DNA of 64,000 nt from Tabrizicola sp. GTDB lineage: Bacteria > Pseudomonadota > Alphaproteobacteria > Rhodobacterales > Rhodobacteraceae. This document shows, piece after piece, positions 1-8,113 of this stretch; positions within the stretch are counted from its first letter, which is position 1; each line of letters begins with the position of its first letter. The notes below the pieces were generated by a model, which worked only from the letters and a program-made list of their open reading frames with translations, did no database searches and had not been told where the DNA came from. The stretch lies in the NCBI RefSeq assembly GCF_016792905.1, contig NZ_JAEULP010000088.1:62001-126000 (forward strand). Reading direction: 5' to 3'. A program made the position numbers and the translations under genes.

Positions 1-2
1 AT

Positions 3-185
3 CCGACCTATCACCAGCCGCTGGTGCAGAAGGTCATCACCAACGGCGTCCGCTGGGCCTTCAACCCCGAAACGCGGCTCGCGAATCCGACCGATGCCCC
101 GAACACGCCCGTAGGCAAGACGCTGGAACCCATCGTCGAACGCGGACCGCGCCTCCACCATGACGGCGAGGCTGGGTATCGCTGA
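3..185 (+). CDS. ThuA-like domain protein, C-terminal fragment (cut by window edge)
   Basis: Only the last 60 codons are inside the window; the frame is open to the left edge and ends at the TGA at 183-185. The tail reads YHQPLVQKVITNGVRWAF, the pattern that closes ThuA (trehalose-utilisation, GATase1-like) domains, where a histidine-bearing turn is followed by a helix ending in NAVRWA. The stop overlaps the ATG of the next gene by one base (TGATG), so the two are translationally coupled. ThuA proteins commonly sit next to Gfo/Idh/MocA dehydrogenases, as here, in operons for keto-sugar or trehalose-type catabolism; the substrate cannot be read from this piece. Confidence 0.7.
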   Translation, partial: PTYHQPLVQKVITNGVRWAFNPETRLANPTDAPNTPVGKTLEPIVERGPRLHHDGEAGYR

Positions 186-1240
186 TGCAACCCGTCCGTC
201 TTCTGATCCTCGGCACCGGCGGCATGGCGAAGAACCATGCCGAAAACTTCGCCGCGATCCCCGGCGTCACCGTCGTCGCCGGGATCGACACAAGGGCCGA
301 GCAGCTCGCCGCCTTTAAGGCCGCCCACAGCATCCCGCACGGCTTTCCTTCCGTGCAGGAGGCCGTGGCCTGGGGTGAATTCGACGCCGTGACCAACGTC
401 ACCCCGGACGCCGCGCATTACGCGACGACCCTGCCCTTCCTCGCGGCGGGCAAGCATGTGCTCTGCGAAAAGCCGCTCGCGACCAATGCCGCGCATGCCG
501 AAGAGATGGCCGCCGCCGCCGCGAAGGCCGGCGTCGTGAACATGGTCAACCTGACCTACCGCAACGTCCCCGCGCTGCAAAAGGCGGCGCAGATGGTCCG
601 TGAAGGCGCCATCGGCCAGATCCGCCATTTCGAGGCCTCCTACCTGCAAAGCTGGCTGACCCAGCCCGCCTGGGGCCATTGGGACAAGGAATCGCAATGG
701 CTCTGGCGGCTGTCGACCAAGCATGGCTCCAAGGGCGTTCTGGGCGATGTGGGCATCCACATCCTCGACTTCGCGACCTTCATCGCCGGGATGGATGCGA
801 CGCAGATCTCCTGCCTTCTGCAAACCTTCGACAAGGCACCCGGCGGGCAGATCGGCGAATATGTGCTGGATGCGAATGACAGCGCGACCATGCAAGTCCG
901 CCTGTCGAACGGCGCGCTTGGCACGGTCGCGGCCACCCGCTTCGCCACCGGCCACCTGAACGACCTGCGGCTCCGGCTTTACGGCCTGACCGGGGGGCTT
1001 GAGGTGCGCTACGAAAAGGGCATCAGCGCGCTGCGGGCCTGCCTGGGCGACGACATCAAGGACGGCACCTGGCACGACGTCGATTGCCCCGACGTGCCCA
1101 CGGTCTACCAGCGCTTCATCGCCGCGATCCGCAAGGAAGGCCCCGCCGAGCCCGATTTCGCCCGTGGTGCGGCGCTACAGGTGCTGCTGGACAAGGCCGA
1201 GGCATCGGCGGGCGAGGGTGGGAAGCTGCTGACGGTGTGA
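185..1240 (+). CDS. Gfo/Idh/MocA-family NAD(P)-dependent oxidoreductase
   Basis: A 351-residue cytoplasmic sugar or cyclitol dehydrogenase. The N-terminus carries the Rossmann glycine motif (LGTGGMAKNH, residues about 8-17) and the family signature EKPLATN near residue 97, whose lysine is the catalytic or cofactor-contacting residue of this family. The C-terminal half is the expected alpha/beta sheet domain that forms the substrate site. It starts on an ATG overlapping the stop of the ThuA-like gene, so the pair is one operon, resembling thuAB of rhizobia. Whether the substrate is trehalose-derived, inositol or another keto-sugar is not decidable here. A perfect inverted repeat lies 16 bases after the stop. 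Confidence 0.85.
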   Translation: MQPVRLLILGTGGMAKNHAENFAAIPGVTVVAGIDTRAEQLAAFKAAHSIPHGFPSVQEAVAWGEFDAVTNVTPDAAHYATTLPFLAAGKHVLCEKPLATNAAHAEEMAAAAAKAGVVNMVNLTYRNVPALQKAAQMVREGAIGQIRHFEASYLQSWLTQPAWGHWDKESQWLWRLSTKHGSKGVLGDVGIHILDFATFIAGMDATQISCLLQTFDKAPGGQIGEYVLDANDSATMQVRLSNGALGTVAATRFATGHLNDLRLRLYGLTGGLEVRYEKGISALRACLGDDIKDGTWHDVDCPDVPTVYQRFIAAIRKEGPAEPDFARGAALQVLLDKAEASAGEGGKLLTV

Positions 1241-1256
1241 CAGGGCGCTCGTCAAG

Positions 1257-1302
1257 CACTTGCATCGCAATCCTCGCAAAAGCTGCGGGTGCGATGCAAG
1301 TG
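1257..1302. terminator. Perfect 13-bp inverted repeat between convergent genes
   Basis: CACTTGCATCGCA at 1257-1269 is the exact reverse complement of TGCGATGCAAGTG at 1290-1302, with a 20-base loop. It lies in the 76 bases between two convergent genes (plus-strand dehydrogenase ending 1240, minus-strand NYN gene ending 1317), where a bidirectional terminator would be expected. The stem is not GC-dense and there is no T-run on either side, so it may be a Rho-linked stabilising hairpin or a protein site. Confidence 0.5.
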
Positions 1303-1316
1303 ATCGGGGAGGCGCT

Positions 1317-1937
1317 TCAATCCAGCGGCGCCGCCTCCTGCCCCTGCTCCAGCCCGGCCAGCCGGATCGAGCTGTCGCGCAGATCGCCCCGGATCAGGAA
1401 ACCCGGCGTCGCGACCTCGGGGTGCTTTTCCACCCAGTCGCGGAAACGGTCATTGGTCACGATCCGCGCCCCGAATTCGCGCGCGGTCTCCAACAGGTAG
1501 GGATCGGCCTGCGTCCCCTTCGGGACGACCAGAACCTGCCGCGCCTCAAGCCCCAACATGCGGGCGAAATCCCCGTCGTGCAGATAGCGCCCAGCAAGCT
1601 TCCACCCGGCATTTGCATCGAACACCACGCCCGGCACATAGCCGAGACGCCGCAGCTGGCCGATAACCAGCTTCACCGGCTCCAGCTTCGGGGTGTTGTC
1701 CTGCCAGTGCATGACGTTCGACCCGTCGACCAGAATCCAGTTCTCCGGCACAGGCTTGGAGCGGGGTTTAATGCTGCGCCACAGGCGCGGCAGCAGAAGC
1801 ACGATCAGAAGGAGCACCAGAAGCGCAAGCGCCCAGGCGATCTCCCCGGTCGTTACAGTCTGCACGGTCGGCCCGCTCTGGCTGTCGACCGTGATCGTCT
1901 TGAAATCCGCCAGCGGCAGCAGGACCGTCGCGATCAT
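1317..1937 (-). CDS. Membrane-anchored NYN/PIN-like ribonuclease-domain protein
   Basis: 206 residues. One hydrophobic segment (about 33-52) is followed by a basic stretch and a soluble domain. The soluble part resembles the Zc3h12a-type NYN ribonuclease fold: LVDGSNV with Asp71 and Asn74, Asp107 in FDANAG, and TNDRFRDW with Asp163 and Asp167, matching the acidic metal-binding pattern of that family. The predicted role is a membrane-bound, metal-dependent endoribonuclease; the RNA target is unknown. It begins 12 bases after the murD stop on the same strand, so it is probably the last gene of the dcw transcript. A GGGGGG run lies 6 bases before the ATG. The family assignment is by motif reading only. 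Confidence 0.7.
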   Translation of the reverse strand: MIATVLLPLADFKTITVDSQSGPTVQTVTTGEIAWALALLVLLLIVLLLPRLWRSIKPRSKPVPENWILVDGSNVMHWQDNTPKLEPVKLVIGQLRRLGYVPGVVFDANAGWKLAGRYLHDGDFARMLGLEARQVLVVPKGTQADPYLLETAREFGARIVTNDRFRDWVEKHPEVATPGFLIRGDLRDSSIRLAGLEQGQEAAPLD

Positions 1938-1949
1938 CCTTGGCCCCCC

Positions 1950-3353
1950 TCAGCCGCCGATCAGCGCCCTGACCCGCGCCGTGAAATCATCGCCGCGCTT
2001 CTCGAAGTTCGGATACTGGTCGAAACTCGCCGCAGCCGGGGCCAGCAGCACAACCTCGCCCGCCTGTGCCTCTTCGGCGGCCCGCGCCACCGCCCGCTCC
2101 ATCGTCTCGCAGATCTCGTGCGGGGTTTCGCCGATCTGCAAGGCGAAGTCGCGCGCCGAATGGCCGATCAGATAGGCTTTGACGACCGAGCCGAGATAGG
2201 GCTGCAAGGACGCGATCCCGCCGTCCTTGCCCAATCCCCCGGCAATCCAGCGGATTTTCGGAAAGGCTTGCAACGCCTTGGCCGCCGAGTCCACATTCGT
2301 CGCCTTCGAGTCATTCACGAACCGCACCCCGGCGCGCTCGCCCACGAGCTGGCTCCGGTGCGGGAGACCTGCAAAGCTGTGCAAGGCGCCCTCGATCAGC
2401 TTCGGCGCCAGGCCCAGCGAGCGGCAGGCCGCATAGGCCGCGCAGGCGTTCTGGTGGTTGTGCGCGCCGGGCAAGCCCTTGATGTCCCGAAGATCAATCG
2501 AGGCGACCTGCCGCCCCTTGCGCCATTCCGCCAGAAACCCTTTCCGCGCGAAGACCGACCAGCCGAAGCCTTCCAGCTTCGTCCCCGAGGACACCCGGAT
2601 CACCCGGTCATCCTCCGGCCCCTGCCCCAGCTGGTCCGCGAGGAACCGCCCCTCGACCTCGTCCACGCCGATGACCGCGCGGTCCGGCCCGCCCAGGGTG
2701 AAGAGCCGCGCCTTGGCGGCGAAATACCCGCCCATCCCGCCATGCCGGTCCAGATGATCCGGCGACAGGTTGGTGAATACCGCCACATCCGGCGTCAGAG
2801 CGCGGGCAAGGTCCGTCTGGTAGGAGGACAGCTCCAGCACCACCACCTCGCCATCGACGGGCGGGTCGATCGAGAGCACCCCCTTGCCGATGTTCCCCGC
2901 CATTTGCGTCGGCTTCCCGGCCACTTGCAGGATGTGATGGATCAGTGCCGTCGTCGTCGACTTGCCGTTCGACCCCGTCACCGCCACCACCTTGGGCGGG
3001 GTTTCCATCTCTTCCCACTCCGGCCCCGCGGCGCTCTGGAAAAACAGGCCGATGTCGTTGTCGACCGGAATCCCGCCTTCGAGCGCCCGGGCGATGATCG
3101 GATTGGGGGCCGGATACAGATGCGGGATGCCGGGCGACGTCACCAGACAGGCCACCCCCTCCAGCGCCGCGTTGCGGGTCAGGTCCGTCAGGGCGAAGCC
3201 CTCGGCCTCGGCCTTGGCCCGCGCCTCGGGGCTGTCGTCCCAGAGCAAGGGTTCTGCGCCCCCGGCCCGCAGCGCCGCCGCCGTCGCCAGCCCGGACCGG
3301 CCCAGCCCCAGCACCGCCACTTTCTGCCCCTTCATGCCCTTCACCGGGATCAT
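1950..3353 (-). CDS. murD: UDP-N-acetylmuramoylalanine--D-glutamate ligase
   Basis: 467 residues, typical for MurD. It adds D-glutamate to UDP-MurNAc-L-Ala in the cytoplasm using ATP. The N-terminal Rossmann-like domain begins [10 protein letters not shown], the central ATPase domain has the P-loop [11 protein letters not shown], and later blocks include NDSKATN and the C-terminal ligase domain. The ATG at 3353 is chosen because GGGAGG sits 7 bases upstream; a longer frame back to 3401 adds a non-conserved tail. In the normal dcw order murD follows mraY directly; here an HdeA-like gene and a terminator lie between them, so murD may have its own promoter. ftsW/murG do not follow; an NYN nuclease gene does. 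Confidence 0.95.
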   Translation of the reverse strand: MIPVKGMKGQKVAVLGLGRSGLATAAALRAGGAEPLLWDDSPEARAKAEAEGFALTDLTRNAALEGVACLVTSPGIPHLYPAPNPIIARALEGGIPVDNDIGLFFQSAAGPEWEEMETPPKVVAVTGSNGKSTTTALIHHILQVAGKPTQMAGNIGKGVLSIDPPVDGEVVVLELSSYQTDLARALTPDVAVFTNLSPDHLDRHGGMGGYFAAKARLFTLGGPDRAVIGVDEVEGRFLADQLGQGPEDDRVIRVSSGTKLEGFGWSVFARKGFLAEWRKGRQVASIDLRDIKGLPGAHNHQNACAAYAACRSLGLAPKLIEGALHSFAGLPHRSQLVGERAGVRFVNDSKATNVDSAAKALQAFPKIRWIAGGLGKDGGIASLQPYLGSVVKAYLIGHSARDFALQIGETPHEICETMERAVARAAEEAQAGEVVLLAPAAASFDQYPNFEKRGDDFTARVRALIGG

Positions 3354-3444
3354 CGCCTGCCTCCCAATCGTCCCCGACAGGGATAGGTCAGGACAGCGCA
3401 AAGGGGAAGGGGAGGCGCCAGTCCATCTGCATCAGCCGATAAAC

Positions 3445-3474
3445 CGGGCGACCCGTCCAGGGTCGGGCCGCCCG
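3445..3474 (-). terminator. GC-rich hairpin after the HdeA-like gene
   Basis: CGGGCG (3445-3450) pairs with CGCCCG (3469-3474), and inside it GACCC pairs with GGGTC. On the minus strand the stem is followed by TTTATC, so it can act as an intrinsic terminator just after the stop at 3481. It would isolate murD from the upstream transcript. Confidence 0.55.
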
Positions 3475-3480
3475 ATTACG

Positions 3481-3759
3481 TCACTTCTGCATCATGGCAT
3501 CCATCGCCATCATGTCGGGCTTGTCCTTGCAATGATCCATGGTCATGGTCATCGCTTCCTCGGTCTTGGCCTCGTCCATCTTCATCGACGCATCCGGCCC
3601 CGCCATGTGCATGGCTTCGACAGCCTTCATCATCGCGTCCTTGTCCAGCGCCGAATACTCGGCACAGGTCATCTTGGCTGGGTCCATGTCATCGGCCAAA
3701 GCCAGCGACGGCAGAGCGGCGACCGCAACAAGCGCAAGCGTCGTGATCGAATGTTTCAT
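3481..3759 (-). CDS. Met-rich HdeA/HdeB-like periplasmic protein
   Basis: 92 residues. A Sec signal peptide (1-22, cut after SLALA) precedes a short mature domain. It contains MTCAEYSALDKD and a second cysteine (Cys32 and Cys77), the two-cysteine arrangement of the HdeA acid-stress chaperone fold. Seventeen of 92 residues are methionine, including MAMDAMM near the end, far above normal, which hints at metal (copper) contact or oxidation buffering. It has a GAGGAG-type ribosome site. Its place between mraY and murD, on the same strand, is unusual for a dcw cluster. Function in acid or envelope stress is inferred from the family; no catalytic residue is expected. Confidence 0.7.
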   Translation of the reverse strand: MKHSITTLALVAVAALPSLALADDMDPAKMTCAEYSALDKDAMMKAVEAMHMAGPDASMKMDEAKTEEAMTMTMDHCKDKPDMMAMDAMMQK

Positions 3760-3911
3760 CGTACCTCTCCTCGGGCAAAGCCCCTATTGCACGCCCCTTT
3801 CGGGCGCGAGGCAGAGGCTAGACGCCAGTCCCGATCACCGGAAAATCACCGAACCGTGCAGCACACAGTGGTGATCGAACGGCGAGCCTGCCGTGATCGG
3901 TGCAGGCGACG

Positions 3912-4994
3912 TCACCGCACTTTCAGCGTCGCCAGGCCGATCATCGCCAGGATCAGGCTGATGATCCAGAAGCGGATCACGATCTGCGGCTCGGCCCAGC
4001 CCTTCTTCTCGAAATGGTGGTGGATCGGCGCCATCAGGAAGATGCGCTTCTTGGTGCGCTTGTAGTAGAGGACCTGGATGATCACGCTCAGCGCTTCCAC
4101 CACGAACAGGCCGCCGACGATGGCCAGCACGATCTCGTGCTTGGTGCAGACCGCGATTGCCCCGAGCGCCCCGCCAAGCGCCAGTGACCCGGTGTCGCCC
4201 ATGAACACCGCCGCCGGGGGGGCGTTGTACCAAAGGAACCCCAGCCCCGCCCCGAACAGTGCCGAGCAGAAGACCAGAAGGTCGCCGGTACCGGGAACGA
4301 AGTGGATATCGAGGTATTCGGCGAAATTCGCGTTCCCGACGACATAGGCGATGATCCCGAGCGTGCCTGCCGCGATCATCACCGGCATGATCGCCAGGCC
4401 GTCCAGCCCGTCCGTCAGGTTCACCGCGTTGGCGGCGCCCACGATCACCACCATCCCGAAGGGGACGAAGAACCAGCCCAGGTTCAAAAGCGCATCCTTG
4501 AAGAACGGGAACGCCAGTTGGTTGGTCAGCTCCGCCGGATGGAACATCGCGGCCGCATAGGCCGCCAGCGCCGCGATCAAGAGGCCCAGCCCCATCCGCA
4601 CCCGGCCCGAGACGCCCTTGGTGTTCTGCTTCGTGACCTTGGCATAGTCGTCGGCAAAGCCGATCAGCCCGAAGGCCAGCGTCACCAGGATCACGATCCA
4701 GACGAAGGGATTGTCCAGCCGCGCCCAGAGAAGGGTCGAGACCATCAGCGCCGACAGGATCAGGAGGCCCCCCATGGTGGGTGTCCCGGCCTTCGACAGA
4801 TGCGATTGCGGCCCGTCGTCGCGGATCGGCTGGCCCTTGCCCTGCTTGCGGCGCAAGAGGTCGATCAGCGGGCGCCCGAAGAGGAAGCCGAAGATCAGCG
4901 CGGTGACGAAGGCGCCGCCCGCGCGCACGGTGATGTAGCGGAAGAGGTTGAAGACCCCGCCCCCATCGGAAAACTCGGCAAGCCAGTAAAACAT
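3912..4994 (-). CDS. mraY: Phospho-N-acetylmuramoyl-pentapeptide transferase
   Basis: 360 residues, the standard length. This polytopic inner-membrane enzyme joins UDP-MurNAc-pentapeptide to undecaprenyl phosphate to make lipid I. About ten hydrophobic segments are visible. Family motifs are present: [14 protein letters not shown] in the first cytoplasmic loop, FADDYAK (the Asp-Asp pair), [13 protein letters not shown], and MAPIHHHFE near the C-terminus. The ATG follows directly on the murF stop (no gap), so translation is coupled. The gene after it is the HdeA-like protein rather than murD. Confidence 0.96.
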   Translation of the reverse strand: MFYWLAEFSDGGGVFNLFRYITVRAGGAFVTALIFGFLFGRPLIDLLRRKQGKGQPIRDDGPQSHLSKAGTPTMGGLLILSALMVSTLLWARLDNPFVWIVILVTLAFGLIGFADDYAKVTKQNTKGVSGRVRMGLGLLIAALAAYAAAMFHPAELTNQLAFPFFKDALLNLGWFFVPFGMVVIVGAANAVNLTDGLDGLAIMPVMIAAGTLGIIAYVVGNANFAEYLDIHFVPGTGDLLVFCSALFGAGLGFLWYNAPPAAVFMGDTGSLALGGALGAIAVCTKHEIVLAIVGGLFVVEALSVIIQVLYYKRTKKRIFLMAPIHHHFEKKGWAEPQIVIRFWIISLILAMIGLATLKVR

Positions 4995-6434
4995 CTACAG
5001 GGTCCCTTCCTTCGGGCTCGCGCCCTGCCCCATTTTTCGCAGGACGTCAACGATCAGGCTGACCTTGATGCCCTTGGATCCCTTGACCAGCAGGATGTCC
5101 CCGGCGTCCACCAGGCTGCGGGCGCGCGGGGCCAGTTCCTGCGCGGTCTCGACCCATTCGCCACGCTGACCCCTTGGCAGGGCGGCGTGGAGTACCTTCA
5201 TCCGCGGTCCAACACAGTGGATGACGTGAATGGCGGACAGCCCCGGGTGTCGGGCGATGGCGGCGTGCAGATCGATCTCGGTCGGCCCCAGTTCCAGCAT
5301 GTCGCCCAGGATGGCGATCCGGCGCCCCCCGCCGACACGGCCGATCCCGTCCACGGGTTTCGCCGCGATCAGCACATCAAGGCTTGCTGCCAGCGAGGCC
5401 GGGTTGGCGTTGAAGGCGTCGTCGATCAGGTCGAAGTAGGTCTCTTCGACGATGTCGAGCGTGATCCGTTCCCGCTGTCCGCGCCCCGCCGGCGGCAGCC
5501 AGCGGCCAAGGTCATGCGCGGCGATCATCGGATCGGCCCCCAGCGCCTCGGCCACCGCCAGCGCGCCAAGCGCATTCAGCGCGAAATGGCGGCCGGGCGA
5601 GGAAACCTTGTAGAGGATCGGCTTGCCTTGGTGCGTCGCCCGGCAAACCGTCGCCTCGTCGCCAATCCGCGCTTCCAGAAGCCGCCAGTCGGCACCTTCG
5701 CTCTCGCCGAAACCAATCGCCTTCGCGCCCATCGCCCCGGCCTTCGCCCGCAGGATCGGCGTCGTCGGCATGTCGGCGTTGAACACCGCCGTCCCGCCCG
5801 GCACCAGCCCCTCGAAGATCGCGGCCTTCTCCTCGGCAATGCCCTCGATGCTGGCGAAAGCCTCCAGATGCGCGGGCGCGACGATGGTGATCATCGCCAC
5901 GTCCAGCTTTGCCAGTCGCGCAAGCGGCGCAATCTCGCCCGGATGGTTCATCCCGATCTCGATCACCGCGAAGTCGGTCTCCACCGGCATCCGCGCCAGC
6001 GTCAGCGGCACGCCCCAGTGGTTGTTGTAGCTGGCTTCCGCGGCATGGGTCCGGCCCTGCCCCGACAGGATCGCCCGCAGCATCTCCTTGGTCGAGGTCT
6101 TGCCGACCGAGCCGGTGACGCCGACGACCTTGGCCTTGGTCCGCGCCCGGGCAAAGGCCCCAAGGGCGGCCAGCGCCTTGAGCACATCCGGCACGATCAG
6201 CAGCGGGGCGTCAGGCGACACGCCCTCGGGCACACGGCTGACCAAGGCCGCCGCGGCCCCCTTCTCCAGCGCCTGCGCGACGAAATCATGCCCGTCCCGC
6301 ACATCCTTCAGGGCGACGAAAAGGTCTCCGGGCCTAAGCGTCCGGGTGTCGATGGACACGCCTTGGGCCTGCCACTCCCGCGTCACACGCCCGCCGGTGG
6401 CCCCTGCCGCATCGGAGGAAGTCCAGAGCGCCAT
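4995..6434 (-). CDS. murF: UDP-N-acetylmuramoyl-tripeptide--D-alanyl-D-alanine ligase
   Basis: About 479 residues. It adds D-Ala-D-Ala to UDP-MurNAc-tripeptide. The ATP loop is VTGSVGKTSTKEML and the following block SYNNHWGVPLTLARMP is characteristic of MurF; NPASLAASLDVL and the C-terminal ligase domain follow. The reading frame is open back to 6554, but the added 40 residues are encoded by the GC-rich palindromic element and look artefactual. ATG at 6434 is preferred over the adjacent ATG at 6437 because the GGGTGGGA stretch is then properly spaced. It is coupled to mraY. Confidence 0.95.
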   Translation of the reverse strand: MALWTSSDAAGATGGRVTREWQAQGVSIDTRTLRPGDLFVALKDVRDGHDFVAQALEKGAAAALVSRVPEGVSPDAPLLIVPDVLKALAALGAFARARTKAKVVGVTGSVGKTSTKEMLRAILSGQGRTHAAEASYNNHWGVPLTLARMPVETDFAVIEIGMNHPGEIAPLARLAKLDVAMITIVAPAHLEAFASIEGIAEEKAAIFEGLVPGGTAVFNADMPTTPILRAKAGAMGAKAIGFGESEGADWRLLEARIGDEATVCRATHQGKPILYKVSSPGRHFALNALGALAVAEALGADPMIAAHDLGRWLPPAGRGQRERITLDIVEETYFDLIDDAFNANPASLAASLDVLIAAKPVDGIGRVGGGRRIAILGDMLELGPTEIDLHAAIARHPGLSAIHVIHCVGPRMKVLHAALPRGQRGEWVETAQELAPRARSLVDAGDILLVKGSKGIKVSLIVDVLRKMGQGASPKEGTL

Positions 6435-6472
6435 CATTTCCCACCCCGCGCAAAGCCTGCGCAGAAGCGCTT

Positions 6473-6582
6473 CTCTCCCCCCGCGTGGGGGAGGGAGAGG
6501 GTGGGGGGGCTTCCGGCAGAGGTCGCGCGCCACCTCTGGCCGCTTGCCCCCCACCCCCAGCCCCTCCCCACGGGGGGGAGGG
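6473..6582. repeat. Nested GC-rich palindromic element between murE and murF
   Basis: This 110-base element folds back on itself. The outer arms are G/C runs at 6473-6509 and 6547-6582, each itself a small palindrome around CCCCGCGTGGGG or CCCCACGGGG. The centre holds CAGAGGT (6517-6523) against ACCTCTG (6532-6538). It occupies nearly all of the 172-base gap between murF and murE, two genes that normally almost touch in this cluster. It resembles REP/BIME-type intergenic palindromes. It could stabilise or attenuate the dcw mRNA; this is inference. Confidence 0.7.
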
Positions 6583-6606
6583 TAGGCGCGATATACCCCC
6601 GCCGGT

Positions 6607-8088
6607 TCATATCACCCCATCCAGCGCAGCCACGGCAACGCTCGCCTGCTCCACATCGTCGAACGGATAGACATCGGTCCCGATCACCTGCCCGCTCTCA
6701 TGGCCCTTGCCCGCGATCAGCAGCGCATCGCCCGGCAACAGCGCATCCACTGCCCGCAGGATTGCCTCGGCCCGGTCGCCCACTTCATGCGCCTCGGGGC
6801 AGGCTGCCAGAATGGCGCGCCGGATCGACGCGGGTTCCTCCGTCCGCGGGTTGTCGTCGGTCACATACAGCACATCGGCATGGGCCTTGGCCGCCGCGCC
6901 CATGAGGGGCCGCTTGGTTCGGTCCCGGTCGCCGCCCGCGCCGAAGACCACGACGATCCGCCCCATCACATGCGGACGCAGCGCCGTGAGCGCGGTCTCC
7001 AGCGCATCCGGCGTATGGGCATAGTCGACATAGACCGCCGCCCCGTTCCGCCGCGTCGCCGCCAGCTGCATCCGGCCCCGCACGCCCGTCAGGCGCGGCA
7101 AGACGCCAAGCACGGCTTCGGGCGCATCCCCGGCGGCAATCGCCAGCCCCGCCGCCACCGCCACGTTCTCGGCCTGGAACGCGCCGATCAGGCCAAGCCG
7201 GGTCTGGAACGCCCGGCCCTGCCACAGGTAGCGCACTTCCTGCCCGGTCGCATCGGGCCGCGTGGCCGCGATCTGCAGGTCGGCGCCCTGCCCCTTGCCC
7301 ACCGTCAGCACCCGCAACCCCCGGGACAGCGCCAGTTCGGCCATCTCCGACCCCTTGGCGCCGTCGAGGTTGACCACCGCCACCCCGTCATCCGGGAGCA
7401 AACGGGTGAAAAGCTGCGCCTTGGCCTCGAAATAGGCCTCCATCGTCTTGTGATAGTCGAGGTGGTCCTGCGTCAGGTTGGTGAACCCCGCCGCCTTCAG
7501 CCGCACCCCGTCCAGCCGCCGCTGGTCGATCCCATGGGACGAGGCTTCCATCGCCGCATGGGTCACGCCGCCCTGCGCGGCTGCCGCGAGAAGCTTCTGC
7601 AACGTCACCGGGTCCGGCGTCGTGTGCCCTGACGGAGCCGTCCAGGCCCCCTCGATCCCCGTGGTGCCGATATTGATCGCCTCATGGCCCAAGGCCGCCC
7701 AGATCTGCCGGGTGAAGGTCGCGACCGAGGTCTTGCCGTTCGTCCCCGTCACGGCGACCATCACCTCGGGCTGCGCGCCGAACCACAGCGCCGCCGCACA
7801 GGCAAGTGCTGCGCGCGGATCCTCGGCCACAACCAGCGCCACGTCGGTCTCGGCCAAAGCCTCCGCCGCCAGCCGCGCGCCGGTCGCGTCGGTCAGCACC
7901 GCCGCCGCGCCCTGCTCCAGCGCCGCGCCGATGAACGTCGCGCCATGCACCGCCGTCCCCGGCAGGGCGGCGAACAGCATCCCGGCCCTGACCGCCCGGC
8001 TGTCCGCCGTTACCCCCGACAGTGCCGGATCGCGACCGGCCCGGGCGGTGAGCCCGAGGTCCGATAGCCGTGTCGCGCGCCCTGCCAT
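6607..8088 (-). CDS. murE: UDP-N-acetylmuramoyl-L-alanyl-D-glutamate--2,6-diaminopimelate ligase
   Basis: 493 residues. It adds the third stem-peptide residue. The ATP loop is VTGTNGKTSVATF; HTTPDPVTLQ and ASSHGIDQRRLDG are Mur-ligase substrate blocks; the DNPRTE motif near the C-terminus marks the meso-diaminopimelate-specific enzymes, as expected in a Gram-negative. DYAHTPDALE and the glycine-rich GAGGDRDRTKRP stretch are also typical. A GGGG run lies about 7 bases before the ATG. It lies 25 bases downstream of ftsI and is followed by the palindromic element. Confidence 0.96.
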   Translation of the reverse strand: MAGRATRLSDLGLTARAGRDPALSGVTADSRAVRAGMLFAALPGTAVHGATFIGAALEQGAAAVLTDATGARLAAEALAETDVALVVAEDPRAALACAAALWFGAQPEVMVAVTGTNGKTSVATFTRQIWAALGHEAINIGTTGIEGAWTAPSGHTTPDPVTLQKLLAAAAQGGVTHAAMEASSHGIDQRRLDGVRLKAAGFTNLTQDHLDYHKTMEAYFEAKAQLFTRLLPDDGVAVVNLDGAKGSEMAELALSRGLRVLTVGKGQGADLQIAATRPDATGQEVRYLWQGRAFQTRLGLIGAFQAENVAVAAGLAIAAGDAPEAVLGVLPRLTGVRGRMQLAATRRNGAAVYVDYAHTPDALETALTALRPHVMGRIVVVFGAGGDRDRTKRPLMGAAAKAHADVLYVTDDNPRTEEPASIRRAILAACPEAHEVGDRAEAILRAVDALLPGDALLIAGKGHESGQVIGTDVYPFDDVEQASVAVAALDGVI

Positions 8089-8113
8089 GTCATGTCCCCG
8101 TGATTTGCCAGCT

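Noticed and set aside
1260-3386. Plus-strand frame of 708 codons
   Set aside because: Antisense to the NYN gene and murD; its Arg/Pro/His-rich product is typical of GC-rich shadow frames.
4302-6905. Plus-strand frame of 867 codons
   Set aside because: Antisense to mraY, murF and part of murE, all well supported.
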